DNA from: Hymenopus coronatus
Lineage: Eukaryota; Arthropoda; Insecta; Mantodea; Hymenopodidae
Length of the DNA: 64,000 nt
Assembly (NCBI GenBank): GCA_030762935.1
Contig: CM060893.1
Coordinates: 12,940,001 to 13,004,000, forward strand
Direction of reading: 5' to 3'
Part shown: one piece after another, positions 1-10,248 of the stretch
Numbering within the stretch: position 1 is the first letter of the stretch
How the letters are laid out: each line of letters starts with the position of its first letter
Program-made: the position numbers and the translations under genes
Notes under the pieces: model-generated
Databases searched by the model: none
Told to the model about the DNA's origin: nothing
The model's input: only the letters and a program-made list of their open reading frames with translations

Positions 1-811
1 TGCATAAACTCCCCAAATGTTGCAAACAGAGAGTTCAGCTTCTATATAGAGAGTGTGAAGAAAATTTGTTAACATATTTGAAATGTGGCTGAAATCAGTG
101 CAAAATATAAGTTGAAGCTGAATATTTCTAAAGCGAGACTAAAGGTTTTGAAACTTTGCTAGCTAAAAGCCTTACTGCAGTGAAATAAATATTTAATTAC
201 AAACCAATACACAATAGGTCAAAATACAAATCTGGAGATTGTTAAAATATCAAACTTTTCTCTTATATTGCATTCATATATAATGACCACAGTACAAACT
301 ACACCAGTTTCTGTCTGCAATCCTGCTAATCTCAAGCATTAATGTGCATTAAGAACAGTTTGTAGAAATTGTACAATACTGCTTACAGAAAATCATGCGA
401 GTCTAACACTCAGATTTTTAGTATTATAGTCTTTTAGGAATTTAAATTATAAGCTGTCTCATATAGTCTATGTCCATTGGGAAGAACAGTTATCAAAATA
501 TGTAGTGATTTTAAATTGTTCCTCTTTATTATATTACTGAATCTGCTTTACTGTTAGGTGCTTCAGTTGATGAGCTGTTCAAAACCAACACTTTCTAAAT
601 CTAAATGCCCAGTGTTTTTCCATAACTTCCTACATAATGTAATAAGGAAGGAATAAAGACCATTATCCTTCCAACAATAGATGCACTTGTGTTTGGTTTA
701 TACTGGGATTATTTATACAAACACTCCTTTGAAATCTTGATGCACCAGTTTTGTGTGATATCCGAATCAATGTTTTATGGTCGTCTGGTTAACCTAAACA
801 TTTTATTTCTA
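1..811. other. 5' flank of the GPCR gene, no gene seen
   Basis: This stretch is AT-rich with no open frame that resembles a protein. It ends in a pyrimidine-rich tract followed by AG at 811-812, which could be the acceptor of an intron in the 5' untranslated region of the receptor gene. If so, the receptor's promoter and first non-coding exon lie further upstream, here or beyond the window edge. No TATA box or other promoter could be picked with confidence. Confidence 0.4.
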
Positions 812-911
812 GGGTGAGGTCAATGCAGTATCAGAGAAGCCTGGACATCTGCCAGAAATGTCTGCAAGATGAAACTTAAGAGAGTTAATTTTGGCTCGCT
901 TATAGTACACC

Positions 912-1324
912 ATGGGAGTATGTCAGATGCCGCCTGTGAATGACACAGCAACTCTGAATGCCTGGATGAGCAGTAGTAATCATTTGTGGACGATAATAGA
1001 TGGCACATTGCTAATGGCGATACTATGTGGCAACACGCTCACCATTCTGGCAATATGCTGCAGTCGACGACTCTCCAATGTTATGTCTAACCAGTTTGTG
1101 CTCAGTCTTGCCATATCCGACATGCTGGTGGGACTCAGCCTACCTTATCACATGGCATTCTACCTCTGCCAAGGACTTGGCACTTATAAGGAAACCTGCA
1201 TCCTTCGCTTCGTGCTCATTGTTCTAGGGTGCTGTGCCTCCATGTGCAACCTCATTACCATTGCTGTGGATAGGTACATCTCTATTGTGCATCCTCTACA
1301 TTATTGTCGCTTCATGACCAAAAG
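912..1324 (+). CDS. GPCR exon 1 (start codon, TM1-TM3, DRY)
   Basis: It encodes residues 1-137 plus two bases of codon 138. The exon ends AAAAG with donor gtacta at 1325. It contains the N-terminal sequon, TM1 to TM3, the DRY motif and the second intracellular loop up to MTK. The open frame runs only a few bases past the donor. Confidence 0.9.
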
Positions 1325-4300
1325 GTACTAAAAATCTGATTCTCATTGCATTATAATACAATTTTGCACTAATCTGGGTAATCAGTTTGAAAGTAAAAAA
1401 ATCTGATGTGTTCCATTCACATCACTTTCTCTATATCTCTGTAAATTATTATTGTTAATAAGCTTATCTTTTATTTATTTCATGCTAATCGAGAAAAATT
1501 AGCAGAAATAGTCTTATTTCTTGCTTTATTGTAAGTAGAAACGAAATAAGGCAGTACCATAGGTTAAAGTGAAAGCCAAAAGCTGGTTGCTATGCGACTG
1601 ATGTTCCTTTGTTTGTATGGACAGAGTTGACAAATTCCTGTATGAGAAATGTATAAGTTTTTCAAAGCTGAAACCAAGAAAACGGAATATCTCAAAAACG
1701 ATCAACTCCACGAAAAAAATGTATATAGCATAAATTGTGTGTTTTAACGTGCTCTACATTTTTGTGGGATAAGTTTTTGTCCATCTCTTACAGTTTAGTA
1801 GTATGAAAAATTCATCCAGAATAAAGTAGTCTTCTGAGGCTATTCCCAGAAAATTCAAAATATACATTTTATTTGTCAGGTAAATAACTTTAGTATACAA
1901 CATTTTAATCAAAATCGTTAGAGCCATTTCTTAGAAAATCAAAAATTTCGAAAAAAGTTCCATGTAAAGGGTAGTTTGGGGTGGGGGGATTTTTCTCAAA
2001 TCTTTGTGTCGCATCCCTGGAAGATACTAAACTTAAATACCAAGTTTGGTATTTTACCGACTTTTCGTTTTTGAGTTATTGTGTTCACAGACACACACAT
2101 GGACTTTTTTCTGAAAATACTTTTTTTGGATACAGGGGACCCTAAAACATGTATTTCCGGTGAAATCTCGGTATCAAATTTTTTGGTGGAGTGCAATACA
2201 TTCTCTATACACTATGTACATAGTGAGTATAGAGAAAGTAAAAATAAGGGGATTTGGATTTGAAATATTTCAAGAGAACATATTCTTATAAACCTAATAG
2301 ATTTTTGTTGTAATATACATATATGCTTTCAAGAAATAAAAGAATCTTTCCTGATTCAACTGAAACATTATACAGTGTTTAACTGAGATAATTAATATTA
2401 CAAATAAGGGTCTGTTTCACCATCAACAATCTTATTTAATGCTCTTTCACCAACCAGCATATACCTGCAAACATGGTTAGAGCAGTAGTAGCCATTTTCC
2501 TATATTTACATTTCAAAATCAAATTTCTTACCTTTACTTTTATTTATTTGTTAAACTAATGCATACTTGAGTATGACAAACATTTAGCCCAGGTTCTTAA
2601 CACACATTTTATAATTCTCTATAGCTATCAAAAGGCATTAATAGCCAATAAAAGTCATGTTAGTTCTGATTCTCTTTGTTCTATTTTATTTTAACTTTGA
2701 TTAAAAAGTGACTTAAGTTTTTGCCATTCTTTCTAAAAAAAAAAAAAACCCTTAACTCAATTCTGCTCCAGAAATTCAAGGTCTGCTCCTCAGAATTCAA
2801 ATATTATATGCTCTTAATCCTCAATCCCTCCGCAAATGGGACATTGACTCTGTGGGATGTCTTTTCTTATCCCTCTTAATCTTCAAATGCCAATTCTTAA
2901 CCATACTATTCCTCCCGTTGCTCATTATTTACCTTGTCAATTAGTCTCCCTTTCCCAATTTCCTTCATTGATATGTAATGCACCAGACACCAAGAATGCA
3001 ACATGGAGATTTTAAAGAAAATGCTCCCACTATCCTTTACATGGAACTTTTTTTGAAAACTTTGATTTTATAAAAAATGGAACTAATGATTTTTATTAAA
3101 ATACCACAGGTTTAAGATATTATTATGACAAATGAAGTGCATATCTTGAATTTTCTGGGAATAGCCTCTGCAGTCCTCTTCATTCTGGACGACTTTTGTG
3201 TAAGAGATGGACAAAAAATGTAGATCTTGTCAAAACACACAATTTATGTCCAACCATTGTAATGTAAGGCAAAGCACTCTCTATGATCAGAGCATTATTT
3301 TTGGATTTGTTATAAAGATACTCAAATTTCAATAACATATTTCAGTTCTTCAAACATCAATTTTTCTCTGAAAGTAACTCAAAATCAGTGACAGCTTTCC
3401 AGATAATTTGGTACTTTTATTATTTAAAAATCAAACTTGGAATGATTTAAATTATTTTCACACGTATATATGCTTTAAGATTTAAAACAAAAGTATATAA
3501 AAAGCTCTTTGTCTAATCTGGTTTATAAATTTGAAACAGATCAAGGAATTGCATTTTTCAAGCACATGATAGTTTACTTCATTAAGAGAATTAGTGACAT
3601 CTCTTTCAATAACGTGTAAGTAATTTTGCACATGGCAACCAAGTATATTTTACTCTCATGATTCTCGTATGCAAAGTATTGTTACTGAAATGGAGTAAAA
3701 ATATTTAATTGAAGCACAAAACTGTAATGAAATAGTTATACAAACTAATCTAGATACCTATTGTGAAAATTGGATTGTATAAAATCCTGGTCATTATTTA
3801 GGAGAGTCAGAAGAAGAGACTGCATTGTTTTCTCCAATTGAGGAGCTCATATTCCAGAGAGACTTTGTCCCAAAAATAAAAAAAATGAGTTAAGTGCAGT
3901 TTTCGGCGATTCATCCTGTGGTCTCAGCAGTCTGTTTACGTTCAAGTTACAGTGATATGCTATTTGAAAGTAGACTGTTCATTAAGAAATCAGCTTTGTT
4001 TACTGCTCTAATTATCCAAACAAGACTTTAGCCAATCAGAACACTACCATCATAGAAACCTACTCCCATCGCACATTGTATTATCAGCTGTAGTACAAGC
4101 AAAAAAACATGATTATTCTTGATTTTTACATTAAATCTAATAATTTGCAGGATGTTGGTAATGGTTAGACCAACCACACAGAGAGCGGGAGAACTGTGTT
4201 CAAATCCCAGCTGTGGCATTGAATTTTTCAACTGGTTCCAATTTACTAATTGTGACCCCAGTGTGCACCTTTCAATATATAAAAGAGAGAGGAGCAATAC

Positions 4301-7253
4301 CATTATAATAATAGCTTGTATGTTGGCCGAGAACATAGTAAATATTACCCGGGTACTAAATACTTACGATGGTAAGTCGCCATTCTGGTAGTTCTCTGAA
4401 GTGAGACATACTGCTTGGTTGAACCGGATAAAACATACATAATCAGTTGGAAGATCGAATGCCATACCGGCAAGTTGTCACAGTAGCTCAATGGTTAAAG
4501 CAACCACATGGAGAGTGGGAGAATTTTTCAAGTGGTTCTAATTTAATAACATGTTACTTTGAGAACAATATATTTTTTGGCCATTCCTGAGCCTTGTATT
4601 TGAGTGACAAAGTCTCTTTTGAAAGTGAGCTCTACAATTATTCATGTAAACTCCGCTATTTCTAGTAGTTAGGACAGCAACATACCGAGTGTTTGTGTAG
4701 CTCAAACAGTTAATGGTTCTGTGCGACAAGTTTTTATGGTTATGTTTCCTCATTCCATTTATTTTGTTCACAGGCTGGCAATAATAATGGTAACATTTGA
4801 CTGGGTGGGTGCTGTTCTGATGGCAACAGTGCCAGCATATTGGAATGTTTGGAATGATCACTCCCAGTGTGAACTCGACCAAGTTCTGCCAGCATATTAT
4901 ATAGAATTTATCATCCTCCCAGCTTTTCTTTCTGTCTGGGTCATATTGATATTTGTGTATCTGAGGATATGGCGTGAAGCCTTTCTACAGGTGCGCAGGC
5001 TGCGCCACATCAATACTGGGCCTTCTGAATGGAAATCCATACAGGTTAGTTTACATTTATTATTTTTAACATAGACTGGTAAAACCTAATTTTCTTTATA
5101 AAATTCTGCGTTGGTATTTTCACAAAGGAAGCAGATCGCATAAGACAAAAAAGAGGTATCAAGACCTATCCTAAAAGTACGGGTAGAAACAGTGTACTGC
5201 TCACATTGACCAATTTTTCTGTTTCAACAAATAAAACCAAAAGGTAATTAAGTTATTTTCTAATGGAGTGGTTTTTAACTACACCCACTAGCAAAATAAA
5301 TGGAGGTAGATTAACTTTGAAAATTTGGCATCAATTAGTAAAACAGTTGTAACCTAAGGAAGCTTTTTATTTTACAGAAAATATTCAGAATAAAACAAAC
5401 AGAACACTTCAATGATGTGAGGATAAGCTGCTATACATTAAACTAAAGCTTTTTATTTCACAGCAGCTTTATTCTCCAAACTAAAAAATAGTATGGAAAA
5501 TTGAATTTTATGCTTCAGTAGATGCTTTGTTACATACTTTAATGTGAAGTATGTGTTGAAAACAACTGACAACAGTCAATTGAAAATGCTTTTTGTAAGA
5601 GGACATAGGGTATGCTGCTAGGGGTCAACAACATTATGACTACTTTATTAGAATTCAACACACACTTAAAGACAGCAAATTTAGATGGTTTCAACCCTGC
5701 TTCTAAATCCAACATGATTAAACATAAGAAACAAAATTACTACTTTAAAGAAAATAGAAGATAAAAATTGGAAATATAAATAATTTACATACCAACTCTT
5801 CGGCTTTTAAAAAAATCTGATGACAATACCAGAATGACTTTACAAAATAACTCAGTTTAAGGAAAACACTAAATAAACCATTCAAGAGCACCATACCATA
5901 TGATCTGAATTATGGTACCTATAAAATTAAATGTGATGATTGTGACAATTCTTATTTGAGAATGATCCAAGAGGAACTTGAATGGCAGATTGAAATAGCA
6001 TAAAAGAAACATCAAAGTTAATTAAATTGACAAATCAGCAGTAGCACTCCATTTTTGGAAATGAAATGAAAGTATTAAAATCATTGACAACCAAACTAGA
6101 ACTCACCACTTGAGAAAAGACCGTAATTTTAAAAAATTCCAAAAGTTTGTTAAATTTTGAAATCCTACCAGTCAGCAACATTGTAAAGTTTACTGCCAGA
6201 TGGCAGCAGTTAGACACATGCTGAGGAGGGATGAATGTCTCCAATAGTTTCCAAGATTTTACAATTTGATGTAAGTGAAGTGTGACATTAACTTACATTA
6301 ATATTTAAGCGTAAACTGAATTAAAATCTTAATGGTCTATTGGTTAAGAATGTAAGTTAGTATGGCATGGGTATTAAAATGAAAAACATTGCATACTTCT
6401 CTGCTTTTTTTTTTTAGTTTAACGTCCTTTAACCTGGCTGGTCATATCGGACGATAAATGAAATTGGTGAAATAATGCTCAAATGATCTCAGGGTCCATG
6501 GAGCTTAAAGTTACTCTCAGGATAAGGAAAACCCGAAAAAACCTTATCCGGGTAAGTCTCTCTAAGCGAGATCCAAACTCATGACCTTTTGAATGTGAGG
6601 CAGACATGCTACCACCACACTATGCAGGTGGGCTTCTCGTTTTTTAAGGCATAATCACAGAAGTTAAATGACAGACTCAAAATATCTTTGCATATTTTGC
6701 ACTTATTTTAGAAGCCATTTTGAAATAGAATTATTAATGTGAAAAAGTGACAAAGCACTAGTTCAACATTTCATAAGCTATATTATCAATGATAGGTGAA
6801 ATTGAGCATTACTCTTCTATTTTCACAACTTTTCATAAATTGATTAACTTTTGGCTAATACTAAGATTACACAACAAGTTATTTAGAGGAAACATGTTTA
6901 TATTTCAGGTTGTGCTGATGGTACTTGGCAGTTTCTCGATGTGTTGGCTACCCTTCATGATTGTGGCATGTGCCAGAGTAACTGGCGTGAGAAGCAGCGA
7001 GTCCAGCTGTCTCTACAAAGCTGCTTTCTCTCTTGCCATGGCCAATTCATGTGTTAACCCTTTTATATATGCTTGGAAGAATCCAGAGTTTCGCATGGCT
7101 ATAAAAAATATTATGCGATGTCAATCACCAGACAGAACACCACCAACACCTTCATTCTTTCTTGCAAATAAAATGTGTCTGCACACTGTCAGCACCAACT
7201 TGGCTACCAATGAACACAGCACTGTCCTCTATGACATGCAATCCAATGCTTGA
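912..7253 (+). CDS. Class A G-protein-coupled receptor, adenosine-receptor-like or orphan (3 exons)
   Basis: Exons 912-1324, 4774-5044 and 6909-7253 join in phase to 342 codons of a seven-transmembrane receptor. Landmarks seen: GN in TM1 (N41), LAISD in TM2 (D70), the TM3 cysteine C96, DRY at 120-122, W148 in TM4, an extracellular-loop cysteine C170 to pair with C96, P187 in TM5, CWLPF at 240-244 in TM6 and NPFIY at 278-282 in TM7. A glycosylation sequon (N10) is in the short N-terminus. The third intracellular loop is short and the tail about 55 residues. TM3 position 3.32, counted back from DRY, is Ile and not Asp, which argues against an amine receptor. The ECL2 cysteine spacing and short loops resemble adenosine receptors, but the ligand is unknown. 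The start has a good context (caccATGG) with an in-frame TAG just upstream. Both introns are full of repeats. The gene lies opposite to Smg1. Confidence 0.9.
1395..2240 (+). repeat. Family A repeat, full-length copy
   Basis: It begins atctgatgtgttccattcac with actttctct nearby, and ends in a small palindrome around ctatgtacatag followed by tagagaaagt. The actttctct and agagaaagt ends are inverted. The same layout recurs at 18.7, 35.0, 45.1 and (reversed) 10.2 kb. No credible protein is encoded; the short open frames inside differ between copies. It lies in GPCR intron 1. Confidence 0.75.
2760..2990 (-). pseudogene. LINE 3' remnant with zinc knuckle
   Basis: Read on the minus strand, this gives IPQSQCPICGGIED and then EHIIFEF, interrupted by stops. 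It is clearly the same retrotransposon tail as in the 48 kb copy (IPQNQCPICGGNEDMEHIVF). Upstream, traces of MKxxxxxGR also match that copy. It is old and broken. Confidence 0.6.
3013..3250 (-). repeat. Family A fragment (central part, reversed)
   Basis: The words tttacatggaactttttt, ttgaattttctgggaatag and gtaagagatggacaaaaa match the middle of family A in reverse orientation. Both termini are missing. Confidence 0.6.
4140..4290 (+). repeat. tRNA-derived SINE
   Basis: A tRNA-like head is seen: an A-box-like ttggtaatggttaga and a B-box-like gtgttcaaatccca about 40 bp later, followed by the tail caactggttccaatttacta. A related partial copy lies at 4475-4560. The head no longer folds well, so this is a SINE and not a tRNA gene. 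Confidence 0.5.
4475..4560 (+). repeat. tRNA-derived SINE, deleted copy
   Basis: It shares caaccacatggagagtgggagaa and caagtggttctaattta with the 4140 copy, but the B-box region between them is deleted. It is in the same orientation, about 200 bp downstream. Confidence 0.45.
4774..5044 (+). CDS. GPCR exon 2 (TM4, ECL2, TM5)
   Basis: The acceptor is the ttcacag ending at 4773. The first base completes an Arg codon split across the intron. The exon encodes TM4, extracellular loop 2 with its cysteine, TM5 and the basic third intracellular loop (VRRLRH). The donor is CAG followed by gttagt at 5045. It is 271 bp long and ends in phase 0. Confidence 0.9.
5690..6245 (+). pseudogene. Penelope-like element fragment (GIY-YIG end)
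   Basis: A broken plus-strand frame reads GTYKIKCDDCDNSYL, matching the GIY-YIG start (GIYQMNCEDCPKIYIGQT) of the 24 kb PLE. About 100 bp on comes the PLE C-terminal pattern (a Leu/Thr stretch, a Lys/Asn-rich stretch, then NFEILPVS and a WQQ motif). Many stops and frameshifts. It lies in GPCR intron 2. Confidence 0.6.
6406..6634 (-). repeat. tRNA-derived SINE
   Basis: On the minus strand a head with tagtgtggtggtagcatg (A box) and gagtttggatct (B box) is followed by a body containing aaggttttttcgggttttcc, and ends in a poly(A) run (seen as ttttttttttt at 6406 on the plus strand). Orientation and tail are typical of a SINE. Confidence 0.6.
6909..7253 (+). CDS. GPCR exon 3 (TM6, TM7, C-tail, stop)
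   Basis: The acceptor is tatttcag ending at 6908. The exon starts in phase 0 in TM6 (VVLMVLGSFSMCWLPF), continues through TM7 (NPFIY) and a Ser/Thr/Pro-containing tail, and ends with TGA at 7251-7253. Confidence 0.9.
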   Translation, partial: VVLMVLGSFSMCWLPFMIVACARVTGVRSSESSCLYKAAFSLAMANSCVNPFIYAWKNPEFRMAIKNIMRCQSPDRTPPTPSFFLANKMCLHTVSTNLATNEHSTVLYDMQSNA

Positions 7254-7373
7254 GTGTCGTCAGTTCAGCATTTCTTTTATGTTCCAGCAAATCCTTTACA
7301 GCAGTATTCATTATATTTATTAAAAGTATTGTAAGGTGATATCATAATTGACACGGAAAGATAATTCAGAACG

Positions 7374-7379
7374 AATAAA
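7374..7379 (+). terminator. Candidate polyadenylation signal of the GPCR
   Basis: AATAAA lies 121 bp after the receptor stop codon, the first canonical hexamer downstream. Position and sequence fit, but no transcript evidence is available and AT-rich DNA yields such hexamers by chance. Confidence 0.4.
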
Positions 7380-7426
7380 AATAATCCATCAAATGTGTAA
7401 AAATGTTTGCTGAACACCACCACTTA

Positions 7427-7598
7427 ACAATTAAAATTTAGTTGAGTCGATTTTCAAAGGAATTGACAATGGAAGCACATGGCTTCTGAAACATGTTTTC
7501 CGAAATAAAAAAGTAAGTGATGTAGTGTTACAAAATCGACTCAACTAAATTTTAATTGTTAAAACACATCACTGTCTCAAAGTCCATCATATATCAGG
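7427..7598. mobile_element. Mini Penelope-derived inverted dimer with 11-bp target duplication
   Basis: Arms 7427-7454 and 7532-7559 are perfect inverted repeats, continuing as a 31-bp match at 7424-7454 and 7532-7562. The centre holds a hammerhead-like motif. After the right arm comes the tail cacatcactgtc, also seen at the PLE end near 38.8 kb. The flanks carry a perfect direct repeat accaccactta (7416-7426 and 7599-7609), so the 172 bp inserted as a unit. It lies just downstream of the GPCR poly(A) signal. Confidence 0.7.
7457..7501 (+). ncRNA. Hammerhead-ribozyme-like motif
   Basis: Order seen: stem I GGAA, core TTGACAAT, stem II GGAAGC/GGCTTC with loop acat, then GAAAC, ATGTT, and stem I TTCC. 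This matches the other PLE-end motifs in the window. The core departs from canonical CUGAUGA, so present activity is doubtful. Confidence 0.45.
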
Positions 7599-8151
7599 AC
7601 CACCACTTAATTTCCATCACATTCATTTATTAAATCAAGCAGTTAATTACCACCTATTTTCTCTTTAGTAATCATTTAAACTATTATAACCTGGTTGATC
7701 AGAACCTGATAACACAATGTTAAATGTGTGCTAACTTCGGTTATTAAAACATTTGTTGTCAAATTTAAACTGTTGATCCTTATACAACCCGTAAAATTCT
7801 TCTTCTTTTAACAAGTGCTAAAGCTAAAAAAAAGGTTGCTGTATGTTGGTTATCACATTTGCAAATTATAAATACCCTCCTTAATAAACACTTTCACACA
7901 TAATGAATGTAAAACAATCATAATGTCATTTAGATGACTTTCTCTGCCCACTTTTTACAAAGTATTAAACAAGATCAAGATGTTGATCAAGATAAATGTA
8001 CTGTATTTATACAAATACAAAATGACCTGCATTTCTCAGAACTTAATTTTGGAATTTAGCATATCATATATTTGAAAATAAGACGTAACCTAATATGTTT
8101 TATTAATTTGTTGAGTTGGTTTTTTAACACTGCGTCACTTACATTGTTATT

Positions 8152-8196
8152 ATGAGGGACTAGTTTCGAAAGCGTATGCTTTCATTTTCAACCTCA
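8152..8196 (-). ncRNA. Hammerhead-like motif, left arm
   Basis: Minus strand: stem I TGAGG, core TTGAAAAT, stem II GAAAGC/GCTTTC, GAAAC, loop TA, GTC, stem I CCTCA. In the hammerhead numbering A15.1-U16.1 and C15.2-G16.2 make a minimal stem III. C3 and G8 are replaced by T and A, which could still pair. Confidence 0.5.
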
Positions 8197-8579
8197 CGGG
8201 TCCAACTGCCATTGCTGGCTGCATTTGCTTGTACACTCTTCTCTGGTGGCAAAATGATGAACTTCTTAACTAAGCTGTCTACTGGCGGGATTTCAAAGTT
8301 TATTAGCCGATCTTTGTTTTTCCATATGAGGATGTTTTCCCAGGTTGTGAGTTCATTGTGGCCTGACATGGTTTTAAAATTGCTTAAATCCAAAATTGCT
8401 TAAAACCATGTCAGGCCACAATGAACTCACAACCTGGGTAAACATCCTCATATGGAAAAACAAAGATCGGCTAATAAACTTTGAAATCCCGCCAGTAGAC
8501 AGCTTAGTTAAGAAGTTCATCATTTTGCCACCAGAGAAGAGTGTACAAGCAAACGCAGCCAGCAATGGCAGTTGGACCC

Positions 8580-8625
8580 GTGAGGTTGAAAATGAAAGCA
8601 TAGGCTTTCGAAACTAGTCCCTCAT
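8580..8625 (+). ncRNA. Hammerhead-like motif, right arm
   Basis: It has the same elements as the left-arm copy: TGAGG, TTGAAAAT, GAAAGC/GCTTTC, GAAAC, TA, GTC, CCTCA. The predicted cleavage lies after GTC, immediately before CCTCATAATAAC. Confidence 0.5.
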
Positions 8626-9189
8626 AATAACAATGTAAGTGACATAGTGTTAAAAAACCAACTCAACAAATTAATAAAACATATAATTTGACCGTCACTG
8701 TCACTAAATTCCTCCAAACATCAATCAACGTAACCTAATGTTTAAATGAAATTTAAAGGATTGCCATATATTTTCAACAAACTAATGAACACTTAAGCTG
8801 ATTGTGTCCCTTTTAATATTATTAATTTTTTATTACTTAATTTGAATTTGCTCAGAAATTCACATTTTGAGTGGTTGTCAGAGAGGAGAGTATGGAAATG
8901 TAAGGTATGAATGTCGGTAGTGACAGCAGCATAACTGTAACAACGATGGTGGATATGATTTTGTATTTAAACAATATCCTCAATATAACACAAATTATTT
9001 TTATCGAATTTTAATTTGCGCATTGTGAGCGGGAGAGAGATGGAGAAGGCAGGATGGAAATGTACTGTATTTGTAAGATGATAAATCATGACAGTAGCGG
9101 TGGCGGCAGTGTATCAGTAACAAGGATGAATAAGATTGTCTATTTATGCAACGTACTTTGCCGGTCAAAAGTTTTTGGACACTTTTTGA

Positions 9190-9300
9190 ACTCCGTGCAC
9201 GTCAAAGCATGTATTTCTGGTGAAATTTCAACATCAAATTTTTGGGTGGAATGCAATACCTTCTCTATATACTATATACATAGTATGTATAGATAAGTAG
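9190..9300 (+). repeat. Family A right end
   Basis: It contains gtatttctggtgaaatttc, ttgggtggaatgcaatacc and a palindrome around actatatacatagta, then tagataagtag in place of tagagaaagtaa. Only the right arm is present. Confidence 0.6.
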
Positions 9301-10248
9301 AAACTGCTATTGATATTACAAGTAATTTGATAAGTGCATTTTTCATCACAATGTTACAGTAATCTTGGCTGCACAAGTTGCCTTTTGTTTGGTAAACATG
9401 CATGATTTATATTTGAGATTCCATTCCTGACATATTTTGTTGCAGTCTTAACGATCAAATTGGTACACTCCAAATTTGCTCCTGAGTAATTTTGTTTAAA
9501 ATATAGCACATCTATTTTCAGAGGTATCCCTATCAAATCTAAAAGCTAAATGTTAAAACTTTTGCTACAACACTTGCAATTTTCAAATTTGACAGTTCCC
9601 TGGATTTATATAGACCAACATTGTTAGGAGTTTTCAACAGTGATGTGAAATAATATAAATGCTGTCATAATCTTGTGCCTTTTCTCTGGGTATAGGCCTA
9701 CACTTGACTGCATATTGGCCTGAATACAAGCCAATGTTTTTACCTTAAAATGTGCTTTTAAAAACTTTGGTTATCTTATAAGCGGAGCCTATAAGAACCT
9801 TATCTTCATGAAAGATTGTACCAGCCCAAGCAGTGGGAGTCAACAAATGCATCACAGCTGAGCTCAAGGTCATGGGTAAACTGGAAGTTTAGTAGGTATG
9901 ATGATTACCTTCAATATAATCTATTGTTACATGGCTTGGCACAACCGTATTAATTCCATTCATGGCAGATACTGTAGAAAGCAGATAAGTTGACTTAATG
10001 AGAGAAAAAGAAATTGTAATATGAACTTAAAATTTAAAGCTTTGTGCAAGTCAAAGCAGGCTACGAAGAAGTTCAGCATTTCCTAATGTAATTATGACAC
10101 CAATAGAAAGAAGAAGAAAAGTTTATGAAAGCTGGCGTGTCAAGGAAATCACTTAGAGGACTAATGACAGGACTTGATATGCTTGTCATTCAATTGAGCA
10201 GGGGAAATGAAAATAAGGATTTCTAATATATCATGAATATACATATTA
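9301..10248. other. Unassigned intronic DNA
   Basis: I see no conserved protein, RNA or repeat. The few open frames of about 60 codons have no recognisable composition. It lies between repeat copies in what would be the terminal Smg1 intron. Confidence 0.4.

Larger units (their letters stand above)
8095..8727. mobile_element. Head-to-head Penelope 3'-end dimer with 12-bp target duplication
   Basis: The left arm (8095 to about 8377, antisense) and right arm (about 8401 to 8684, sense) are nearly perfect inverted repeats joined at an AT-rich centre. Each encodes the same PLE C-terminus (SGHNELTTW, ILIWKNKDRLINFEIPP) and a hammerhead-like motif. The right arm continues 43 bp further (ataatttgaccgtcactgtc). 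Flanks acgtaacctaat (8083-8094 and 8728-8739) are identical, and family B sequence reads straight across them, so the whole dimer inserted in one event. Confidence 0.8.
8000..9170 (+). repeat. Family B repeat, truncated, interrupted by a PLE insertion
   Basis: It starts gtatttatacaaatacaaaatgacc and cagaacttaattttgg, the left end of family B as at 18.4 and 21.4 kb. It resumes after the 8095-8727 insertion with taacctaatgtttaaatg, then one to two internal units (aatttgaatttgctcagaaattc and gggagagagatggagaagg). The right end is lost where a family A piece begins near 9190. Confidence 0.65.

Noticed and set aside
2081..2263. ORF (MFTDTHMDFFLKI...) recurring at 19.4, 35.7 and 45.8 kb
   Set aside because: It is a chance frame in family A; copies carry different frameshifts and the start context changes, with no sign of coding constraint.
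912..7253. Octopamine, serotonin or other amine receptor
   Set aside because: TM3 lacks the amine-binding Asp (Ile at 3.32) and TM5 lacks the serine cluster expected for amine receptors.
8176..8617. Two overlapping opposite-strand ORFs of near-identical sequence, suggestive of a real gene pair
   Set aside because: They are the two arms of an inverted PLE dimer; the sense arm is only the PLE C-terminus and its mirror is antisense.
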